Positions 50,247 to 60,174 of a DNA stretch of 64,000 nt are shown one piece after another. The notes beneath the pieces were generated by a model. The model had not been told where the DNA came from and searched no databases. It saw only the letters and a list, made by a program, of their open reading frames with translations. The position numbers and the translations under genes are program-made. The DNA is from Medakamo hakoo. Its lineage: Eukaryota > Chlorophyta > Trebouxiophyceae > Coccomyxaceae. Within the stretch, counting starts at the first letter, position 1. Each line of letters opens with the position of its first letter. The stretch spans positions 682,001-746,000 of the forward strand of contig CP089456.1 in NCBI GenBank assembly GCA_026636295.1, read 5' to 3'.

Positions 50247-52184
50247 ATGAACAAGTGAGGGAGCGGACGGTTTGGGCTCACAATTGCTTCGCAAACAACA
50301 CACAGGCGGACCGAGGGGGAGGCGACGCCCTCCCTCCGCCACGAACCCATAGGCTGCGCGGCCTCCCAGCCCGCCGCCGCCCGCCGCGGCACCAGCCACG
50401 CACGGTCGGCGGGCGGCGGCGCCGAGGATGATGACGGACGCCCAACCACGACGACCTCCGCCACCATCCACCCCCTCACCGAGGCCGCCCGCCTCCGCAC
50501 GGCTCCCGGCCCGGGCGCCCTGACCTGGCTCAACGGCGGCATCGTGCTGGGCCCAAGCCTGGGCGTGGGCGCGTCGGCCGCGGCGGGCGTCGTGGCGGCC
50601 CTCGACGTGCGGGGCTGGGTGGAGGGCGGGCGTCGGCCGACCCCGCTGCCCGCCTGCGCCCACCTCCTCGCCCTCAAAGCCCTGCCACGGTCGGGGCCCG
50701 CGGACAGGGCGGCCGCCCTGCTGTCCACCAGCCGCAACAACAGCAGCCACGGGCGCGGGAACGGTGGCGCGGCCGCCCGGGAAGCGGCGCTGCTGCGCGC
50801 GCTCGCGTCCCCACCACACGCCCCCCACCCACACCTCCCCGCTGCTCGAGCCGTCCTGGACGACCCGGCCAAGCGGGTGGTGGTCGTCGGCATGGACTGC
50901 GTCGGCGGCGGGAGGAGCCTGGAGGCCGGCGCGCGGCGCTCCACGCACGGCCGCCTCCCGTCCCCCGCCTCGGCCGCGGCCGCGCGCGCGGCCCTGGCCG
51001 CCGGCGCGTCTGCGCTGGCCCACCTCCACGCCGTGGGCGTGGCCCACGGCGACGTCAAGCCGGCGAACCTGTTGTTGGCGTCCGACGGCCGCATCGTGCT
51101 CGCCGACCTGGGCAGCGCCCGGCCGGCGGCGGGCGGCGGCGGCGGGCGCGGGGGGGCCGGGCCGTCCCCCGCCCTCGACCTCTCCCTGCTGGTGCGGGAC
51201 GCGCCGCGCCCTCCCCTGGGCGCGACGCCCGCCTTCTCTCCACCGGAGCTTGAGCGGGCTCAGAGCGCGTCCTGTGCCGACGCGGCGGCGGGCGACGTGT
51301 GGGCGTTGGGCGTGAGCGCGGCCGCGGTGGCGTGCGGTGGTGGGGGTGGCACCGAGGCAGGGCTGCCCGCACTGAGCGCCGCGGACCCGGGCCTGGCGGC
51401 AGTGGTGGGGGCTTGCCTGGAGCCCGACCCGGCTGACCGGCCGACGGCGGCGGACGTCGCGGCCCGGGCGGCGGCGCTGATTGGCGCTGGAGGCGCGGCG
51501 GCCGGGCGGGCGGCGGGCGCGGCCGACGCGGCTGCCGTCACCCTGGCCGTCGGCGCGGCGGGCGGAGAGGAGACGCACGGGCGTGGGGCGGTGATTGTGT
51601 CCGCTGGCTCCCCCGCCCCGCTGGCCTTCCTGGTCCTGGCGGGCAGCGTGGAGGTGGTGGCGGCGGACGATGGAGGCACCCGGCCGCCACCACCACCACC
51701 ACCGCCGCCGCCGCGCTCGTCGTTGTTTGGTCCGACCGCCTCCCTCTCCTCCTCCGCCTCCGCCTCTTCATCCTCTGACGATGAGGACGATGCGGAGGAG
51801 CGGACGTATGACGCCCGGGCGGCGGCGGCGCTGAGCGCGGCTGTGGCTGCCCGTCCGTCCGCCCTGCTGGCGGTCCGGGGCCCCGGCGCCCTCGTCGCTG
51901 CTCCCGGCTGGCTGGCCGCCGTGCGGGCGTCAGGGAACGAGCCGTCCAACCCTCCAACCTGGCACGCCAGCTTGCGGGGCGGCCCGACCGGTGCCCGCGT
52001 CCTGGGCGTGCGGGTGGCAGAGGCGGGCGCCGTGGTGGAGGAAGAAGAGAGCGCACCCGCCGCCCGCGCGCCCACCGCTGCGCAACCCGCCCCCCTTTCG
52101 CTGGCCCTGGCCCGGGCGGGCGCGGCGGCGCGTGAAGAGGCCTTGGCGGCCGACCTGCTGACCCGCCTCCGCTGCTGTGTGTAG
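50247..52184 (+). CDS. Protein kinase fused to a cyclic-nucleotide-binding-like domain
   Basis: About 628 aa if spliced 50247..50254 and 50306..52184. Exon 1 (MN plus two bases of a Lys codon) and the 51-bp intron (donor gtgagg) are inferred, because no ATG is in frame between the stop at 50256 and the kinase N-lobe; treat the 5' end as uncertain. Kinase landmarks: Gly loop IVLGPSLGVGASAAAGVVAA, LLALKAL (catalytic Lys), VAHGDVKPANLLLASDG (HRD is HGD), VLADLGSARP (DFG is DLG), ATPAFSPPELERAQS, and GDVWALGVSA. The GTPAF-like APE region recalls CaMKK/GRIK kinases. The C-terminal half resembles a CNB fold (LAFLVLAGSVEVVAADD, then LAVRGPGALVAAPGWLAAVR, WHASLRGG). Ligand binding is unproven. Confidence 0.7.
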
Positions 52185-52238
52185 ATGATGAATGAAAAAA
52201 GACAAAAGGAACTGACGCTAAAAAGACGGCTATCTTCC

Positions 52239-52769
52239 CTACCCTCGAACAATTTTTGGCACACCCCACCGCGCCGCGTCCTCCACCGCCAGCGTGTCCC
52301 CACGCCCCGCCCGCGCCGCGGCGATGGCCGCGGACAGGGCTGCCGCGTACGCGGACGCCACGCTGTCGGGCAGGCCGAGGTCGGAGGCGACGGCCGCGCC
52401 GAGCGAGGCGGCGCCCTCCGTGCCTGGAGGGGAGGAGAGGTCGACGACCACGCGGTCGGTCAGGGTGAGGCCGTCCGTTCGAGCCACAATTTCCAAGCAG
52501 CACACACGTCCACGTCCGGCCTGAACAGGCGCGGCAGGCTTTGCGTTAAAGGGTGCCAGCGCCGCGGTGAGGGCGGCGGCCACGTCCGGCTCACGGCCCA
52601 GCAGGCCGGGTGTGCTCGCACACAGCCGCGCCGCAAGGGCCGCCAGCGCCGCCGCGTCCGCGCCCTGGGGCAGCAACACATCCAAGCGCGTGGCGCCCAC
52701 ATGGCCTTGAGCGTCCAGAGCCCGGTCCAGCGACACTGTGGCGGGCACGAAAAATTTTTGGGTCTCCAT
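52239..52769 (-). CDS. Short SNF5/INI1/BSH-like protein
   Basis: Single exon, 176 aa, against about 240 for Arabidopsis BSH and 385 for human SMARCB1. The two SNF5 repeats are recognisable in outline: ATRLDVLLPQGADAAALAAL with ARLCASTPGLLG, and CLEIVARTDGLTLTDRVVVD followed by AAVASDLGLPDSVASAYAAA, matching the order KLNIHVGNISLVDQFEWD, LCSELGL and IAYSI of animal SNF5. The N-terminus FFVPATVSLD fits the start of the plant proteins. The protein ends soon after repeat 2. SNF5 is the core subunit of SWI/SNF remodellers. The call rests on pattern matching. Confidence 0.65.
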   Translation of the reverse strand: METQKFFVPATVSLDRALDAQGHVGATRLDVLLPQGADAAALAALAARLCASTPGLLGREPDVAAALTAALAPFNAKPAAPVQAGRGRVCCLEIVARTDGLTLTDRVVVDLSSPPGTEGAASLGAAVASDLGLPDSVASAYAAALSAAIAAARAGRGDTLAVEDAARWGVPKIVRG

Positions 52770-53049
52770 TTTGTCTCGACCCGCCCCGCCCACAAGATAA
52801 AAGAAGAACAAAAAGAAAAGAAAAAAATGGGAGTGAGTGCAGAGTGCGTCGAACCGTCGCACTCCTCCTTTCTCCTTCGCGGCGACCCGCGTCGCCTTTT
52901 CGTCCGCGGTCACGCTTTGCCTGTGACGCGCCTGTGTTCACGCTCCTGCGTGTCAACCGTTTGAGAAAGAGGCAGCAGCGACCGCGCCCGTTTTTTTCCG
53001 CACCCACGCGCAGCGCGCCGATTGTTGCGCACAAACACGCAAAGCACCC

Positions 53050-53851
53050 ATGCGCCTCACCGCCGTCGCCCTGCTCAAGCACAATGGCGAGACCCTGGAC
53101 CCCTACATCCTGGGTCTGGGCGCCGACCTGTCTACCTTTGGCTTTTTCCAGCGCGCGTCCGTCCGGGAGATGCTCACGTTTGTGAGCCGCACGGTTGCCA
53201 AGCGCACCGCGCCGGGGTGCCGCCAGGTGAGAGGGATGAGAGATGGGCGGGGGTTGGGCTGCTGGGTTCCTGTCACGGGTGCGGAGGGCGGGCGGGCGCC
53301 TGCACCCCCGCATGCGTGCATCAGGGGAGGGCGGTGCCAGGCGGCCGGGGCCGCACCTGCACGGAACCTGCTGCTCTCACCACCCATCATCCACCCCCGT
53401 CCACCCCATCCACACGTCCCCCAACCAGACCGTCCAGAACGACGAGTTTTTCTGCCACGCCCACAACGCGGACGGCCTGGTCGGCATCGCGTTCGCGGAC
53501 GCGGCCTACCCCGCCCGGGCGGCGTTCGGCGTGGTGGCCAAGGCCATCGACGATTTCACCACCCAGGCGGGCGGGTCGTGGCGCGGCGCGACGGCCGACA
53601 CCGCGGACGCCCAGGCGGTGTGCGAGTCCGCCGTCGCCCGGTACCAGGACCCCGCCGCCGCGGACAAGCTGACGGCCATCCAGCGGGACCTGGACGAGAC
53701 GAAGGTCGTCCTCCACCAGACGATCGAGTCGGTGCTCGCGCGCGGCGAGCGCCTGGACGCGCTCGTGGACAAGAGCGCGGACCTGTCCATGGCGTCGCAG
53801 ATGTTTTACAAGCAGGCGCGCAAAACCAATTCGTGTTGCAAGATGATGTGA
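53050..53851 (+). CDS. YKT6: YKT6, longin R-SNARE
   Basis: Lipid-anchored R-SNARE in ER-Golgi, endosomal and vacuolar fusion. Exons are 53050..53226 and 53429..53851 (donor gtgaga), 199 aa, the usual size. The longin domain opens with MRLTAVALLKHNGETLDPYI; the SNARE helix has the zero-layer Arg in VLARGERLDALVDKSADL; the C-terminus CCKMM is the dual palmitoylation/farnesylation site (CCxxM). The intron (202 bp) ends at ccaaccag. A TGTAA occurs 20 bp after the stop. Confidence 0.97.
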
Positions 53852-54028
53852 GTAGGGGGCGGGGGGGGCGTGTAAAATTTTCGGTGGGACGGGCCGGCCA
53901 TTTTTTCTTTTTCATCCCCAGGCCAGACGCCGTTCACTTTTCTTTTCCTCTTTCTTCCTTCTTTCGCCCAACTCAGAGAGGGGAAGGACCGCGCCGACGC
54001 GCGTGCCTCACCCCTCGTACCCCACCCC

Positions 54029-55937
54029 ATGCCTCCTCGCCGATCAGATAAGGCGCTGGAGGATGCGCGGCCGTCCTCCTCGCCCGGCGAGCAGCCGCCG
54101 TCCGACGGCGGTGGTGGCAACGACGGCGACGACGCGAGCGCCGGCCCGTCATCCGCCGGCGGCGGCGGCGGCGGCAGCGGCGGCGGCGTCACGGCAGGCG
54201 AGAAACGGTCGCGCGTTGAACTCAACCGTGCTGCTCAGCAGCGGTTCAGGGAGCGGCGCAAGGTGAGCCCGTGCGCCCCTGGAGGCTTTTTGGTGCGGGC
54301 TCTCGCATGCGCTTACCACACACCCAACCTCTTCATTGGCTAAGGCGGTGACATGGGGGGCGCCCGCCGCCACCGTCGCCCGCCGCGTCCACCCCCTCCG
54401 CCGTGCATCGGACTCGCACCTGCGACAGACAAAATCGAAGTTGGCGTTCCCTCACCACCACCACCCCAAACACCGCCGCACACCAAAACAAAATCCTTGC
54501 CACACACCTCTCCACCCACGCTGCCAGGCCCGCTTCGCCGAGCTGGAACAAACGTTCGTCCGCTTCCAGGCGCTGTCCAAGGAACACGCTGCCCTGCAAG
54601 CAAAGTACGCGGCCCTGAGTTCCGGGCGAGGAGGTGGGAGCGGGCGGGGCGCGCCACCCCCGCCCCCGCCGCCCCCGCCCGCGGACGCGCACCCGCTCGA
54701 CGACGCGCTGTCCCCCCTGCCCCTCGCGCCCGCCCCGTCCGGCGTGTCCGCCGCCGTCGACGTGGCCTGGGCCCGGGCCGCGCCCGCGCTCGTGCCGTCG
54801 GACTGGCCGCTGACGCCGCCGCCCGCGGCGGCGGCGCTCGCGGCGGCGGGCGCGGCGGCGGGATGGACGGCGGGGTGGCGCGAGGACGGGTGGCCGCCGG
54901 GCCTGCCCCCCCTGCTGCCCGACCCGTCCCAGGTCGCGCTGTCACTGCCCGCGTCCTCCGCGGCCGCCGTCCGCGCGGCGGCTGCGATGGCCGTCACAGG
55001 CGGCGGCGACGACGAGGCGGGGCTGGGCGCGGCGCTGGCGGCGAGCGTCCTGGGCAGCGGCGGCTCCCCACCCGGCGGCGGCGGCGGGCGGGGCAGCGCC
55101 CTCCTCGCCTCCCCTCTGCCGCCGGCGGCCGCGTCGGCGGGCCCGCCCACCAAGGTCACAGCCGCGGCCATGCTGACCTGGTCGTGGCGCGAACTGCACG
55201 CCGCGGTCGCGGCCGCGTCCGCGGACGCGGCCCGGTTTGTGCCTCTGTGCGGGGACGGTGAGGGCGGCGGTGGTGGTGGTGGTGGTGGTGCGACGACGGC
55301 CGCGACCACCACCACCAGCCGCCGCACCGCCGCGCCCGGCCCGGACGCGGAAGCTGCCGCCGCCGCCGCCGCCGCCGCCGGCTCCCGCCTGCGCGCGTGC
55401 CTGACCATGCTGGGCGCCGTCGCGCCCCGCCACGCGCGCGCGCTCGCGGGGCTTGACGTCCGCACGCTCGCGCCCGTGCCGGACCCGGCGGCCGCCGTCG
55501 CCGCCGCCGCCGCCGCTCTGTCCGCGGCCGCCACGCCCGCTCAACTGGCGGCTTTGCGGTCCGCGGCTGGCAAAGCCGCCTCTGCCCGTGCCTCCATCTG
55601 GGCCGCCCGCCCCGCGCTCCAAGACGCGCTCGCGTCGGCCCAGGCCACGGTCCGGGCCGCGGGCGGCGGCGGCCTGGCCGGCACAGCCTGCGGCGGAGCC
55701 GTCTCGTCCGCGGGCGCGGCCGCCTGTGCGACCGCGTCCGCTGCCGCTGCGGCCCTGGCGGGCAACCTGGACGCCGAGACGGCGGCCGCGGCCGACGCGG
55801 CCGCGGGCATGCTGGGCGGGGCGCTCGGGCCGGGCCAAATCGCTGCCGCTGCGGCTGCGGCTTTCCCGGCGGGGTTGGACATTGTCGCGGTCGCGGAGGC
55901 CATTGCGGCCCTGCCGCCGAGCCGGTCGCGGGAGTGA
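54029..55937 (+). CDS. bZIP transcription factor
   Basis: Exons are 54029..54262 and 54528..55937 (donor gtgagc), 547 aa. The basic region KRSRVELNRAAQQRFRERRK contains the N-x7-R signature (NRAAQQRFR) and is split from the zipper by the intron; the second exon continues ARFAELEQTFVRFQALSKEH and LQAKYAAL with heptad leucine-type positions. AQQRFR resembles algal and YAP-like bZIPs. The remaining 430 residues are Ala-rich with a WSWRELHAAVAAASADAARF block typical of green-algal bZIPs; its role is unknown. Target genes cannot be read from sequence. Confidence 0.85.
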
Positions 55938-55983
55938 GTGGAGGAAGAAGTCTGGAACGCGGATGAAGAGAGAGAGAGACGGT

Positions 55984-56010
55984 GGGGGGGGGGGGGGGGG
56001 GGGGGGGGGG
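55984..56010 (+). repeat. Uninterrupted run of 27 G
   Basis: Lies 46 bp downstream of the bZIP stop, within 158 bp before TPPP, on the plus (sense) strand of both genes. It is the longest homopolymer in the window and could form G-quadruplexes in DNA or RNA. Assembly error in run length is possible. Confidence 0.9.
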
Positions 56011-56095
56011 AGGGGTGGAATTTTTTTCGTTTCTTTAGAGTTGCATTTTCCCTGTGTCACTTGCCCCCACTAAAACTAGAGTCACACTCAACCAC

Positions 56096-56508
56096 ATGGA
56101 CGCGTCACAGAACAGCGCCGCCGACGCGGACCTGGCCTCCGTGTTTTTGTCTTTCGCGGCCTTTGGCCAGGGCGGCGTGAGTGCGTCGAGCCTGCCGCTC
56201 GCGGCCGGCCGCCTGGAGAGCCGCGACTTTGCCAAGCTCGCGCGCCAGGCGGGCTTGGGCCTGCCGCCGGCCGTCGTTGACCTGGCCTTCAAAGCCGCGG
56301 CGTCCGGCCCGGGCGGCGACGGGCGGCGGGTCGGGTGGGCGGGCTTTTTGGCGGCGGCCGAGTCCCTGGCCGGCCGGAAGGTGAAGGCGGGGGAGGCAAG
56401 AGGGCACACGACTGGTGGCGTGGGTTGCTATTCTTGGGGACGTGCGCGCGCACCCGGGAGGGCCGCGCGCGCGCTCTCCCCCGCTCTCCCCCGCCTCACG
56501 CACACACA

Positions 56509-56569
<61 letters not shown>

Positions 56570-56818
56570 GCACGCACTCAGGGCGTCTCCGTCGACCGCA
56601 TGCACGCCCTCCTCGCGTCCGCGGGCGGCCCCCGCCTGGCCGCCGGGTCGACGGCGCCACAGGCCGTCAAGTGGGCGGAGAAGGCAAACTTCACGGGCGT
56701 GGCCGCGCGCGGTGGGCCCACCAATGTGGACGGCCCGCGCACGCTCAGCGCGCTGTGCGACCGGGCGAAGAAGGCGAATGTGCGCGGCGTGCCGGCCGGG
56801 TACGGGGTGGGGCGGTGA
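56096..56818 (+). CDS. TPPP/p25-alpha family protein (flagella-associated)
   Basis: Microtubule-associated family, conserved with flagella. Exons are 56096..56380 and 56582..56818 (donor gtgaag), 173 aa. DLASVFLSFAAFGQGG is the start; SRDFAKLARQAGL and VDLAFKAAA..RVGWAGFLAAA match the p25 core; ARGGPTNVDGPRTLSALCDR replaces the usual GG.VDRLTD motif. The 201-bp intron is largely a CA repeat. The Chlamydomonas homologue is reported as an axonemal FAP. Together with DNAL1 it indicates a cilium. Confidence 0.83.
56499..56579 (+). repeat. (CA)n microsatellite in the TPPP intron
   Basis: About 30 CA dinucleotides with CACG interruptions, running up to the acceptor. It likely varies in length between strains. 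Confidence 0.95.
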
Positions 56819-56988
56819 GGAGGGCCGGGAGAGCTCTCCCGGCGCGCTCTTCACACCGGGGCGGGTGGTGCAGGGAGGGAGGGAGGGGAGGGGGTGGCAG
56901 GGAGGCAGAGGAGAGGAGTGGGCCCCGGCGACCCCCTACAGGCACACCTCGGTTCGACCGTGCAACAGAGAAGCAAACACCAGCCGCC

Positions 56989-58545
56989 ATGGTGCGTTTT
57001 CCACTGCGAACCCCATTGCCCAGCGCGTACGCGAGACCTTGCACCAGCCCTGGTGGGCGGGCAAAAGGCATTCAACGTCCCGCGCGGCCGCTGCGCGCGG
57101 GGGGACGCGTTTCCTCTCTAGTGGGGGAAGTGCGGGCCGTCACCGCGCCGTCGGCCCGGGGAGAGAGCCCGCGCCTGCCGCGGCCACCCAGCCCACGCCT
57201 GGCGGCCATGCTCCCGCATCACCAGAGCCTGTCGCTTCTCTTTGAGCGAATCAAAAAAGCGATGCATGGGCGTGCCGCCCCTCTGAGCGGCCGGGGCGCC
57301 CCCTCTAGGGGCCGCGCCGCGCGCAGCCCGATCGCAGTGTTTTGCGACGGACGCGCAGGGCCGCTGGCCCAGCCTGCCCTCGATTCGCCGCTCCCTGCGT
57401 CCGCGGACGGGGTCTGTGCGAGCGCCTGGATGAACGGAGGTTCGGCCAGGCTGCACACACCGGCGGTTCCTCGTTTGGCGTGCGAGCGCCCGGCCGCCGC
57501 GAAAACACAATCGACCGTGCCTGTCCCTCCCGAAGCCCGCCACTCACGGCCTCCCCCACTCCCACGCCCACCACCCCACTCCAGGGTCGCGTCATCCGGG
57601 GCCAGCGCAAGGGCGCGGGCGGCATCTTCACCTCCCACAACACCCACCGCAAGGGCGCGGCCGCGCACCGCACCCTCGACTCGGCCGAGCGCAACGGGTA
57701 CATCAAGGGCGTCGTCCAGAAGATCATCCACGACCCGGGCCGGGGCGCGCCCCTGGCGCAGGTGCGTTCGAGGGTCGGGTCGCGCCGGGCGGGGGGACAC
57801 GAGGGAGGACAGGCGCGAGGACCCCGGCCCGGCGGAGGCGGCTGGCGGGTGATTCGTCTCCGCCCACTCACCCCCACCACCATCCCCCTCACCTCCCCCC
57901 CCCCCCCCCCCAACCCACCCACCCACCCACCCACACACACCAACCAATGCCCAGGTCGTCTTCAACGACCCCATCCGCTACAAGAAGGCCAAGGAGCTGT
58001 TCATCGCGGCGGAAGGCCTGTACACCGGCCAGTTTGTGTACGCGGGCAAGCGGGCGGCGCTGACGATTGGCAACACGCTGCCGGTGGGGGAAATGCCGGA
58101 GGGCACCATCATCTGCAACGTGGAGGAGAAGGCGGGCGACCGGGGCGCGATCGCGCGCGCGTCGGGCGACTACGCCATCGTCGTCGCCCACAACCCGGAC
58201 GCGGGCATCACGCGCGTCAAGCTGCCGTCCGGCTCCAAAAAGGTCATTCCGTCCACGTGCCGCGCGACGGTCGGCCAGGTCGCGGGCGGCGGCCGCACGG
58301 AGAAGCCGCTGCTCAAGGCGGGCGCCGCCTTCCACAAGTACCGGGCCAAGCGCAACTCGTGGCCGATCGTGCGGGGCGTGGCCATGAACCCGGTGGAGCA
58401 CCCGCACGGCGGCGGCAACCACCAGCACATTGGCCACGCGTCGACCGTGCGCCGCGACGCGCCGCCGGGGCAGAAGGTCGGCCTCATCGCCGCCCGCCGC
58501 ACGGGCCGCCTCAAGGGCACGGCCAAGGTGGTGGACAAGGAGTGA
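56989..58545 (+). CDS. RPL8: Cytosolic ribosomal protein uL2 (RPL8)
   Basis: 60S protein needed for peptidyl transfer and subunit joining. Exons are 56989..56991, 57585..57761 and 57955..58545; 256 aa, standard length. Exon 1 codes only the ATG (donor gtgcgt), and exon 2 begins [15 protein letters not shown], the normal second residue of RPL8. The C-terminal block [20 protein letters not shown] contains the conserved catalytic-loop His. The first intron, 593 bp, is the longest in the window. I looked for C/D-box snoRNA signals in it and saw none. The second intron's tract is 17 C followed by CCCA repeats. Confidence 0.96.
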
Positions 58546-58729
58546 GGGAGGGAGGGAGAGAGGGGAGGTGGGGGTGGAGTTTTCTGTGGTGTGCCGCCCC
58601 CTGCCCTGTGTCCCATCCCCATGCCGATGGGGTGGGGGGGGACGGGCGGTGGGCGGGTGTGTGGGGGGAGAGAGTTGCGTTTTTTTTTCTGTGGTGCTCT
58701 ATCCCTTTTTTGCTCAAAAAAAAAAACAA

Positions 58730-59902
58730 TCACACGCCCACCTCACTGACGGCGGGCATGGCGCACTGCGCGGCTTGGCGGAGGGCCGCTTCCGCGGCGG
58801 CCGCGGCTGCGCCGACCCGCCCACGCACGGCGGCCGGGCGCGCGAGGTGTGCACCAAACACCCGGCCCGCCGACGCCGCCAGCGCGTCCGCGTGCGCCGC
58901 CAGCAGCGCGCCTTCCTCGTCCACGCTCCTTCCTGCTTCCCGCAAAGCGCTGACCACGCTGCCGACGGGGCGGTCGCCGATGCCGCACGGCACGATGTGG
59001 GCGAACGGGCCCAGGTCGCACGTCACGTTCAGCGCGACGCCGTGGTAGGAGACCCACCCGGCCGCGCGCACGCCCACTGCGGCGAGCTTGGCCGGGGTGG
59101 GCGGGCCCGGTGGAGGCGGGCACCACACGCCGGTCAGGCCGGCTAAGCGGCCGGAGGCGAGGCCGGACGCGGACGACAGCGCCCTGTTGAGTCGGGGTGG
59201 GAGGGGGTTGTGTGTGTGTGAGAGAGGCGCGGAGCCCGAGGGCCGCCGCCCTCCGCCCTCCGCCCCCCCCCTTGCATACACGCACTCCATGACGACCTGC
59301 TCCAGGGCGCGCATGTACCAGTGCAGGTCCGGCAGGAAGTGGGCCGCCAGGTCCAGGACCGGGTAGAGCACCAGTTGGCCGGGGCCGTGAAAAGTGACCT
59401 CGCCGCCGCGCTCCGTCCGGACCAGCGGGGCGGGCGGGGGGGCCGGGCCCGCCGGCTCAAAGCGCAGGTGGTCCAGCGTGGCGCCCGCGCCCAGCGTGTA
59501 CACGGGCGGGTGCTGGAGGAGGAGCAGGGCGCCGCCGACGGCGGCGGGTTGTTGTTGGGGGTGGGTGGGCGCGCTGCTCGGCCCGCCCGCCCCGCCGCCG
59601 CCCTCCTCCTCCCGCGCCGCGCGGACGGCGGCCACCAGGTCGTGCTGGGCGGACCGGGCGGCTTCATAGGGGACCAGGGTATCACGCAGGTCGATGAAGG
59701 CGAGGGTGGGCGTGCGGCGGCGTGGGGACGGCGCCCAGGCGTCGGTCCAGGCAAAGGGCGGCGGGTCGGGCGGGCTAGCGGCGGCGGCGGCCGCGGGCAG
59801 GGAACGGCGGCGTGTGCGCAACCCAAGCGCGACGTCGCCGCTCTGTCGCCTGCCTGACGTGCAGGGTGGACCACTCCACCGAGTAAGGGAGGGGGAGGCC
59901 AT
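58730..59902 (-). CDS. LIP2: Octanoyl (lipoyl) transferase LIPB/LIP2
   Basis: Moves octanoyl from ACP to lipoyl-domain proteins (pyruvate dehydrogenase E2, glycine decarboxylase H). Exons are 59902..59280 and 59183..58730 (donor gtatgc), 358 aa. Motifs: [43 protein letters not shown], the Lys of [20 protein letters not shown], and [13 protein letters not shown] with the nucleophile Cys. About 60 N-terminal residues look like an organelle presequence, though plastid versus mitochondrion is not decided. A Pro/Gly insert lies before HPPVYT. It is divergent from the SANT-like gene by 272 bp. Confidence 0.95.
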   Translation of the reverse strand: MASPSLTRWSGPPCTSGRRQSGDVALGLRTRRRSLPAAAAAASPPDPPPFAWTDAWAPSPRRRTPTLAFIDLRDTLVPYEAARSAQHDLVAAVRAAREEEGGGGAGGPSSAPTHPQQQPAAVGGALLLLQHPPVYTLGAGATLDHLRFEPAGPAPPPAPLVRTERGGEVTFHGPGQLVLYPVLDLAAHFLPDLHWYMRALEQVVMECVYARGGAEGGGRRPSGSAPLSHTHNPLPPRLNRALSSASGLASGRLAGLTGVWCPPPPGPPTPAKLAAVGVRAAGWVSYHGVALNVTCDLGPFAHIVPCGIGDRPVGSVVSALREAGRSVDEEGALLAAHADALAASAGRVFGAHLARPAAVRGRVGAAAAAAEAALRQAAQCAMPAVSEVGV

Positions 59903-60174
59903 GGCAGGCTACGGCCGGGGGAGGGCTTCCGTCCTTTTTTTTGGTCGCCCCCTCCCTCGCGAAGAAATGCGAAGTGTTGTCGAGTACGCGAAACAAAAAC
60001 AGACGCGCACTCGGCAGCCAGCCGTTTCGCCGACGGCGCGGGCTTTACCCCTCCCACACCCCTGGACACTCGCTCCAACAGGACGCACGCAACTCACAGA
60101 CTCCCTGCCACGGTGTTTCGTGACAAGTCCACACCGGCGTTGCCTTCCCACCTCTCCGCTGCACAACGGGCCAC

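Noticed and set aside
50428-50433. Tandem ATG ATG as the kinase start codon
   Set aside because: Both are out of frame with the kinase N-lobe.
56992-57584. snoRNA hosted in the first RPL8 intron
   Set aside because: No RTGATGA C-box paired with a CTGA D-box at proper spacing was seen by eye.
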